Assembly (NCBI GenBank): GCA_959018215.1
Contig: CAUEKL010000069.1
Coordinates: forward strand, 1 to 10,548
From: an uncultured Gemmiger sp.
Lineage (GTDB): Bacteria > Bacillota > Clostridia > Oscillospirales > Ruminococcaceae
Reading direction: 5' to 3'
Length of the DNA stretch: 10,548 nt
Shown here: piece after piece, positions 5,768 through 10,548 of the stretch
How the letters are laid out: every line of letters starts with the position of its first letter
Numbering within the stretch: position 1 is the stretch's first letter
Made by a program: the position numbers and the translations under genes
Notes under the pieces: model-generated
Told to the model about the DNA's origin: nothing
Database searches by the model: none
What the model saw: only the letters and a program-made list of their open reading frames with translations

Positions 5768-6618
5768 TGAAGGATCTGTTGATTGTGGGCAGCGGCCCGG
5801 CAGGGATCTCGGCCGCTCTGACTGCCGCGGCCCGGGGGCTGGATTTCCTGTGGTTCGGCAGCCAGGAACTCAGCCCCAAGATTGCCGCCGCCCCCGAGAT
5901 TGCCAACTACCCGGGGCTGTGCCGGATCACCGGCCCGGACTTTCAGGCCGCCCTGCAGGCGCAGATCCGGGAGATGGGGCTGGAGATCCGGCAGGAGCGC
6001 ATTGATTCCATCTTTCCCATGGGGGACTATTTCACCGCCTGCGTGAACGAGGAGATGTACGACGCCAAAGCCGTCCTGCTGGCCGTGGGCGTTTCCACCG
6101 CCGGGGCCGTGCCCGGGGAACTGGACTTTGTGGGCCGGGGCGTGAGCTACTGCGCCACCTGTGACGGAGCCCTTTACCGCGGCAAAACGGTGGCCGTTGT
6201 GTCCACCAATCCCGCCTTTGAGGAAGAGGTGGAGTTTCTGGCAAACCTGGCGGGGCAGACCTATGTCAGCCGCAGCTACGCGGTGCCCGCCGGGGCCAAA
6301 GGGGAAAGCCTGCCCGGTTTTCCCACCCGTATCCGGCAGGAAGAGGGCCGTCTGCTGGTCAGCTATGCCGACGGGGACCGGGCAGTGGACGGGATCTTTT
6401 TCCTGAAAGACTCCGTCTCCCCCGCCGTGCTGCTGCAGGGGCTGGCCATGGACGGGCCGCACATTGCGGTGAACCGCAGTCTCGAAACCAACATTCCCGG
6501 CTGTTTTGCCGCCGGGGACTGTACCGGCCGCCCGTACCAGTACACCAAGGCGGTGGGAGAAGGCAATGTGGCCGTGCACACCGCCCTGAGCTACCTGAAG
6601 CAGAACCGGGAATCGTAA
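5767..6618 (+). CDS. Flavin thioredoxin reductase, NADPH-independent (ferredoxin-type) form
   Basis: Thioredoxin-reductase-fold flavoenzyme, 283 aa (NADPH enzymes ~310-320). Seen: FAD site GSGPAG at 8-13, EIANYPG, redox pair C129-A-T-C132 followed by DG, and the C-terminal FAD motif FAAGDC with RPYQYTKAVGEG. The NADPH signatures are missing: where NADPH-dependent enzymes have GGGxxA, this reads STNPAF (146-151), and the downstream HRRxxxR is replaced by VSRSYAVPAGAKG. This matches the known clostridial ferredoxin-dependent flavin thioredoxin reductases, which take electrons from reduced ferredoxin. It should reduce the thioredoxin encoded directly upstream; their TGATG overlap and the weak ribosome binding site suggest translational coupling. 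Cofactor assignment rests on missing motifs, so use of another donor is possible. Confidence 0.88.
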   Translation: MKDLLIVGSGPAGISAALTAAARGLDFLWFGSQELSPKIAAAPEIANYPGLCRITGPDFQAALQAQIREMGLEIRQERIDSIFPMGDYFTACVNEEMYDAKAVLLAVGVSTAGAVPGELDFVGRGVSYCATCDGALYRGKTVAVVSTNPAFEEEVEFLANLAGQTYVSRSYAVPAGAKGESLPGFPTRIRQEEGRLLVSYADGDRAVDGIFFLKDSVSPAVLLQGLAMDGPHIAVNRSLETNIPGCFAAGDCTGRPYQYTKAVGEGNVAVHTALSYLKQNRES

Positions 6619-6672
6619 GCCGGCCGGGTCCGGCAGCCCGCACCGCCGTGAAAATAGAGAGGATGAGCGCAA

Positions 6673-8403
6673 ATGCAAAACAAACAGCCGCCAAAAGGGT
6701 CCATGGGCCGGTTCTTTTCCATGCTGTGGAAAGCACGCCTGCCCTATGTCTGGATCGTGGGCTATGTCATCATCAACATTCTGTTGACCAACGTGGGCAT
6801 CAGCACCACCGAGTACACGGCCGAGCTGTATGCCGGCAACGTGGATTTTCTGGGTGTGGTGCTGCCCTTTCTGATGGTATCCCTCATCAGTCTGGTGATC
6901 GGCAGCATTTCCGGCATCCTCAGCGGCGTGTGCATGGCGCGCATTGACCGGAACCTGCGCCGGGCGGTGTGGCAGAAGATCGTGCGGCTGCCCTTCCGGT
7001 ATTATCAGCAAAACGCTCCCAAGGAGCTGATCTCCCGCGTCACCACCGATATCAGCACCATCAGCGCGCTGATCATGCAGGTGTTCATCCTGGCGCTGAC
7101 CTCTCTGTATTCCACCGTGCGGCTGTTTGTGCAGATCCGCTCCTACAACTCCCGGCTGATGGTGGCCACCCTGGTACTGCTTCCCCTGCAGGTGGTCATC
7201 GGGGAGGTGGCCGGTCAGCTGAAGTTCGGTCTCAGCGATCAGGTCAACCGCCGCACGGCGGAGCTGACCGAGGCCGTGTCCGAGCGAACCGGCCAGGCCA
7301 TGCTCATCAAGTCCTTCTCCGCCCAGAAGCGGGAAGACCAGGCGGTGGGCCGGCATGCCCGGGCCTTCTTCACAACTTCCATCCGGAATGCCTGGGTCAC
7401 CAGCTTCGTGTCCCCGGTCTATGTGCTGGTGGGGGCGCTGCAGTTCATCGTCATTGTCATGGTGGGCCGCGGTTTTTACTCCGACGGCGCCATCACCCTG
7501 GCCCAGTGGGTGGCCTACTTTGCCTTTGCCAACCAGATCATCAACAATCTGACCGCCTACACCGGCTACTGGACCAGCCTCAAAACCGCCCAGGGCGCTA
7601 CCAACCGGGTGTCCGCCGTCATGGCCGAACCGGAGGAGGACCGGGATGCAGGGGAACCCGTGACCGCCCTGCAGGGGGATATCTGCTTTGACCATGTGGA
7701 CTTCTCCTACGGGGGCCATCCCCTGTTCCAGGATCTGTCCCTGACCATTCCCCAGGGCAAGGCCACGGCGGTGATCGGACCTTCGGGCAGCGGCAAGACC
7801 ACCCTGCTGAATCTGGTGGAGCGGCTGTACGCCCCCCAGTCCGGCACCATTTCCATCGGGCAGGATGACATCCGGCGGTTCAGCAAGCGCAGCTACCGCG
7901 CCGCCCTGACCTACATCACCCAGGAATCCACCATGCTCTCCGGCACCATCCGGGAGAATCTGGTTTTCGGCGTCCGCCGGGAGGTGGAAGATGCCGAGCT
8001 GGACCAGGTCTGCGAACAGGTCAATCTGCTGGACTACATCCGCAGTCTGCCCGCCGGATACGACACCCAGGTGGGCGAGGACGGGTTCCGGCTTTCGGGC
8101 GGGCAGAAGCAGAAGCTGGCCGCCGCCCGGGGCATGCTGAAGAACTCCGCCTACTTCCTCATGGATGAGGGCACCGCCGCCATGGACGCCCAGGCCAAGG
8201 ATGTGGTGTGGGATGCGGTGTCCCGGATGATGTACGGCAAGACCACCCTGTATGTGGCCCATGACCGCCAGACCGTGCTCAAAGCCGACTATGTGGTGGT
8301 ACTGGACCGGGGCCGGGTGGCGGCGTTCGGACCCATGGAAGAGGTCTATGCGCACAACGAATACCTGCGGCAGCTGGTCGGTGAGGGAGGTCTGAAACGA
8401 TGA
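6673..8403 (+). CDS. ABC exporter half-transporter (subunit 1 of a probable heterodimer)
   Basis: Type IV ABC exporter with membrane domain and ATPase in one 576-aa chain, in the plasma membrane. Six hydrophobic segments lie roughly at 25-45, 60-85, 134-157, 161-180, 245-268 and 274-296. The ATPase domain has Walker A GPSGSGKTT (369-377, K375), Q-loop YITQES, signature LSGGQ (474-478), Walker B ending FLMDE with catalytic E499, D-loop AAMD and switch H530. All motifs are competent; GTAAMD instead of the common ATSALD is the only oddity. There is no N-terminal C39 peptidase, so it is not a leader-cleaving bacteriocin exporter. Start ATG 6673 has AGAGAGG 10 bases upstream. The stop overlaps the next ABC gene by 4 bp (ATGA), and the 54-base gap before this gene has no terminator. 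Substrate is unknown; drug, lipid or peptide export are all open. Confidence 0.92.
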   Translation: MQNKQPPKGSMGRFFSMLWKARLPYVWIVGYVIINILLTNVGISTTEYTAELYAGNVDFLGVVLPFLMVSLISLVIGSISGILSGVCMARIDRNLRRAVWQKIVRLPFRYYQQNAPKELISRVTTDISTISALIMQVFILALTSLYSTVRLFVQIRSYNSRLMVATLVLLPLQVVIGEVAGQLKFGLSDQVNRRTAELTEAVSERTGQAMLIKSFSAQKREDQAVGRHARAFFTTSIRNAWVTSFVSPVYVLVGALQFIVIVMVGRGFYSDGAITLAQWVAYFAFANQIINNLTAYTGYWTSLKTAQGATNRVSAVMAEPEEDRDAGEPVTALQGDICFDHVDFSYGGHPLFQDLSLTIPQGKATAVIGPSGSGKTTLLNLVERLYAPQSGTISIGQDDIRRFSKRSYRAALTYITQESTMLSGTIRENLVFGVRREVEDAELDQVCEQVNLLDYIRSLPAGYDTQVGEDGFRLSGGQKQKLAAARGMLKNSAYFLMDEGTAAMDAQAKDVVWDAVSRMMYGKTTLYVAHDRQTVLKADYVVVLDRGRVAAFGPMEEVYAHNEYLRQLVGEGGLKR

Positions 8404-10145
8404 AGCAAACACAAACCCAAGGAAAGCACGCCCCCAAGGAACGGCTGTGGGGTCCGTTTTTGAAGCTGTATACCCGGTTTTCCATTCCCTGGCTGTACTT
8501 TATCGGAGCCATTGTGCTGGGCATCGTGGCCACCGAAGTTGCCCTGCAGGTGGCCGACATGACCATCCGGGTAAACAAAGGCGAGCTGTACAACAGCGTC
8601 ATCATCGGCTACGTGCTGCTGAGCATCCTGTACGCGGTGATCGTGGGCTTCCAGAACGTGCTGGCCGCCTACGGCACCCAGACCACCACCCTGCGGGTGC
8701 GGGGCGTTTTGTGGCGGGCCATCCTGGGCCTGCCCATGAAGGACGTGGAGGAGGAAGGCCCCAGCAACCTGATCTCCTGCGTGACCAACGACACCACCCA
8801 GGCGGCCAATGCCCTGCAGATGCTGTTTCTGTCCGCCTCCTCCCTGTACGCCCTGATCCGCGCCTGCATGAAGATGATCGCCTACAACGGGCAGCTTTCC
8901 CTGATTCTGGTCATCTCCATCCCCCTGGCCGCCCTGGTCTTTTTTGTAGGCGGGCGGCTGCAGTTCATTGCCAGCCGGCGTCAGTATGAAGCCCTGAACA
9001 CCATGACCGCCTATTTTTCCGAGCATATTGCCTGCGCCAAGCATGTGAAGGCCCAGGGCATGGAAGAGTGCGAGATCGAGGAGGGCCTGAAAGCCATCGA
9101 GACCCGGTACCGGGCGGACATCCTGAACGTGCTGTTCGGCATAGTACAGACCAGTCTGTTCAGCCTGTACGGAAAGGTCAACATGGTGCTGATCGCCACG
9201 GGCGGTTCCCAGCTGATCCGCACCGGCCATATGGCCAGCACCGGCATCAACGATTTCACCACCTATTCCGGCAAGGTGGAACAGTATGAAAGCGAACTGC
9301 TGACTTTGTACCAGACCGTCAAGGGCACCCAGGGCAGCCTGCGCCATGTGAACGAGATCCTGGAACGCCGCCCCGAACGGCTGGACGACGGACAGCCCCT
9401 GGGAGCTTCCGGCGACATTGAACTGCACGATGTACGGTTCAGTTTTGACGGCGAGTACCAGGTGCTGCAAGGGGTCAGCTGCACCATTCCCTACGGCAAG
9501 CGCACCGCCATCATCGGCGGCAACGGCAGCGGAAAGTCCACTGTCATGAAGCTGCTGCAGGGCTTCTACCGGCCGGATGCCGGGTCCATCACCCTGAACG
9601 GGCAGGACATTGCCGCCGTGCGGCTGTCCGACCTGCGGGGCCGGTTTGCCTATGTCTTGCAGAACACCCCGCTGCTGGCCGGCACTGTGCGGGAGAACCT
9701 GGTCTACGGGGCCCGGACCATGCCGGACGAGCAAGCCATTGTGGCGGCGGCCAAAGCCGCGGGCGCTCACGATTTCATCATGCAGCTGCCCGAAGGCTAC
9801 GACACCCAGGTGGACGCCGCCGGGGACCGGCTTTCCGGCGGGCAGCGGCAGCGCATTGCCATTGCCCGGGCGCTGCTGGTGCGGCCGGAATACCTGATTC
9901 TGGATGAAGCCACCGCCAGCCTGGATCACCGCACCGGCGGCCGGGTGCTGCGCAACATTCTGGAAGGCAGCGTGCCCACCGTTGTGTACATTTCCCATAA
10001 CATGGAAGAGGTCTGCCGGGCCGACCATGTCATTGTCCTGCGGGACGGCCGGGTGGAAGCCTGCGGTTCTCCCCGGGAACTGGCCCGGATCAGCCCGACG
10101 TATCGGGATTACGCTGCCAAACAGCGGGTGGAGGTGCCGGTATGA
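8400..10145 (+). CDS. ABC exporter half-transporter (subunit 2 of a probable heterodimer)
   Basis: A 581-aa fused membrane/ATPase half-transporter. Clear hydrophobic segments are at about 28-48, 66-90 and 166-188, with a weaker one near 243-270. The segment where the sixth helix is expected (after GINDF, about 283-310) is polar, with several Glu and Lys. The ATPase domain is fully canonical: Walker A GGNGSGKST (373-381, K379), Q-loop YVLQNT, LSGGQRQR from 478, Walker B YLILDE with E503, D-loop ASLD and switch H533. GGGAGG at 8385-8390 serves the ATG at 8400, which overlaps the previous stop by 4 bp; its own stop overlaps the next start by 4 bp. Tandem coupled half-transporters of this kind normally pair as a heterodimer. 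Unlike many such pairs, both ATP sites appear catalytically competent. Substrate is unknown. Confidence 0.92.
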   Translation: MKQTQTQGKHAPKERLWGPFLKLYTRFSIPWLYFIGAIVLGIVATEVALQVADMTIRVNKGELYNSVIIGYVLLSILYAVIVGFQNVLAAYGTQTTTLRVRGVLWRAILGLPMKDVEEEGPSNLISCVTNDTTQAANALQMLFLSASSLYALIRACMKMIAYNGQLSLILVISIPLAALVFFVGGRLQFIASRRQYEALNTMTAYFSEHIACAKHVKAQGMEECEIEEGLKAIETRYRADILNVLFGIVQTSLFSLYGKVNMVLIATGGSQLIRTGHMASTGINDFTTYSGKVEQYESELLTLYQTVKGTQGSLRHVNEILERRPERLDDGQPLGASGDIELHDVRFSFDGEYQVLQGVSCTIPYGKRTAIIGGNGSGKSTVMKLLQGFYRPDAGSITLNGQDIAAVRLSDLRGRFAYVLQNTPLLAGTVRENLVYGARTMPDEQAIVAAAKAAGAHDFIMQLPEGYDTQVDAAGDRLSGGQRQRIAIARALLVRPEYLILDEATASLDHRTGGRVLRNILEGSVPTVVYISHNMEEVCRADHVIVLRDGRVEACGSPRELARISPTYRDYAAKQRVEVPV

Positions 10146-10548
10146 AAAAATTTACGGTTGCATTTCTGATTCTCCTGGTCCTGGCCACCGCCGGTGGGCT
10201 GGTCTTTGTGGGCCTCTCGCCGGATTTTGTGGCGCCGGTGACCCTGAACGACCAGGCGGGGCTTTCTCCCGACAACCCGGTGTGGGGCAAAACCATGGAC
10301 GACCTGGCCGCCTATCTGGTGGACCAGGGGGTCATTTCCTCCCAGGAGTATGCGCCTTTGTCCGACGGTATTGCCACCACCGCCCGGAGTTACAGCGGTC
10401 TGGAACTGTACTGGTGGGACCTGGAAGCCCTGGAGGACGGCAGCGACGAGTACAACTCCTACATCGGGGCCCGGGACAACGGGGCCATTGACCTGTGGGG
10501 CAGCGGCGCCATGATGACGGTGACCGCAGTGCGGGGGCCCTTTGCGCT
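10142..10548 (+). CDS. Membrane-anchored or secreted protein of unknown function (3' end outside window)
   Basis: I do not recognise this protein. The frame from ATG 10142 is open to the window edge (135 complete codons). It begins MKKF, then an uninterrupted hydrophobic stretch (about residues 4-26, rich in Leu/Val/Ala), then a long acidic, soluble segment. There is no lipobox cysteine and no obvious signal-peptidase I site, so a single N-terminal anchor with the body outside the cell is most likely; a cleaved signal peptide is the alternative. The soluble part contains a helix-like region TMDDLAAYLVDQGVI and aromatic-rich patches (LELYWWDLE, DLWGSG). GGAGG at 10130-10134 precedes the ATG by 7 bases, and ATGA overlaps the stop of the ABC gene. 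The coupling suggests that it works with the exporter, as accessory, sensor or substrate-binding partner, but this is inference. Confidence 0.8.
   Translation, partial: MKKFTVAFLILLVLATAGGLVFVGLSPDFVAPVTLNDQAGLSPDNPVWGKTMDDLAAYLVDQGVISSQEYAPLSDGIATTARSYSGLELYWWDLEALEDGSDEYNSYIGARDNGAIDLWGSGAMMTVTAVRGPFA

Noticed and set aside
6619..6634. Small inverted repeat GCCGG/CCGGC after the reductase gene as a terminator
   Set aside because: The stem is only five base pairs and no T tract follows.
5683..8412. 909-codon open frame on the minus strand, spanning parts of four plus-strand genes
   Set aside because: Same shadow composition, crossing gene boundaries of thioredoxin, reductase and the ABC subunits. 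GC-rich codon use on the plus strand suppresses antisense stops.
8346..10028. 560-codon open frame on the minus strand, opposite the second ABC gene
   Set aside because: Antisense shadow with His/Gly/Gln-rich composition; no motif and no promoter or ribosome binding site considered credible.
6673..10145. Bacteriocin (C39-type) exporter system
   Set aside because: Neither ABC protein has an N-terminal cysteine peptidase domain, and no double-glycine leader peptide gene is visible nearby.

Overview
The window looks like chromosomal DNA of a high-G+C Gram-positive anaerobe. Genes have purine-rich AGGAGG-type ribosome binding sites, short Rho-independent terminators with T tracts, tightly overlapping ATGA junctions, and a thioredoxin reductase of the clostridial type without NADPH motifs. 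My best guess is a clostridial gut commensal of the Faecalibacterium/Gemmiger/Subdoligranulum type (Oscillospiraceae). That placement is inferred from gene content and style, not from a marker gene. All genes read on the + strand, and I see no mobile element, CRISPR array, tRNA or rRNA.

Region 1 (1-4330) is an alpha-glucan module. It opens inside a reading frame made of tandem KKAEPAx heptads that runs without a stop into a complete glycogen synthase (glgA, ending at 1769), followed by a strong terminator. A 407-base gap then holds an extended -10 promoter and a long GC-rich leader. After it comes a 700-aa amylosucrase-like GH13 enzyme (2177-4279) with all catalytic and sucrose-pocket residues, again closed by a strong terminator. 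Both enzymes carry a disordered Lys/Ala/Pro-rich N-terminal tail that their families normally lack. This shared feature is the most unusual signal in the window. One enzyme would extend glucan from ADP-glucose and the other directly from sucrose.

Region 2 (4331-6618) begins with an AT-rich promoter region and encodes a small folding/redox operon: a trigger-factor-like protein without the ribosome-binding domain (TTG start), a thioredoxin with an unusual HCGPC active site, and a flavin thioredoxin reductase whose NADPH-binding motifs are missing, as in ferredoxin-dependent reductases. The last two overlap by one base.

Region 3 (6673-10548) follows after only 54 bases with no terminator: two ABC exporter half-transporters, almost certainly a heterodimer, then the start of an unrecognised protein with one N-terminal membrane anchor. 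These three genes are linked by two 4-bp ATGA overlaps, so they are probably translationally coupled. The redox operon may read through into them.
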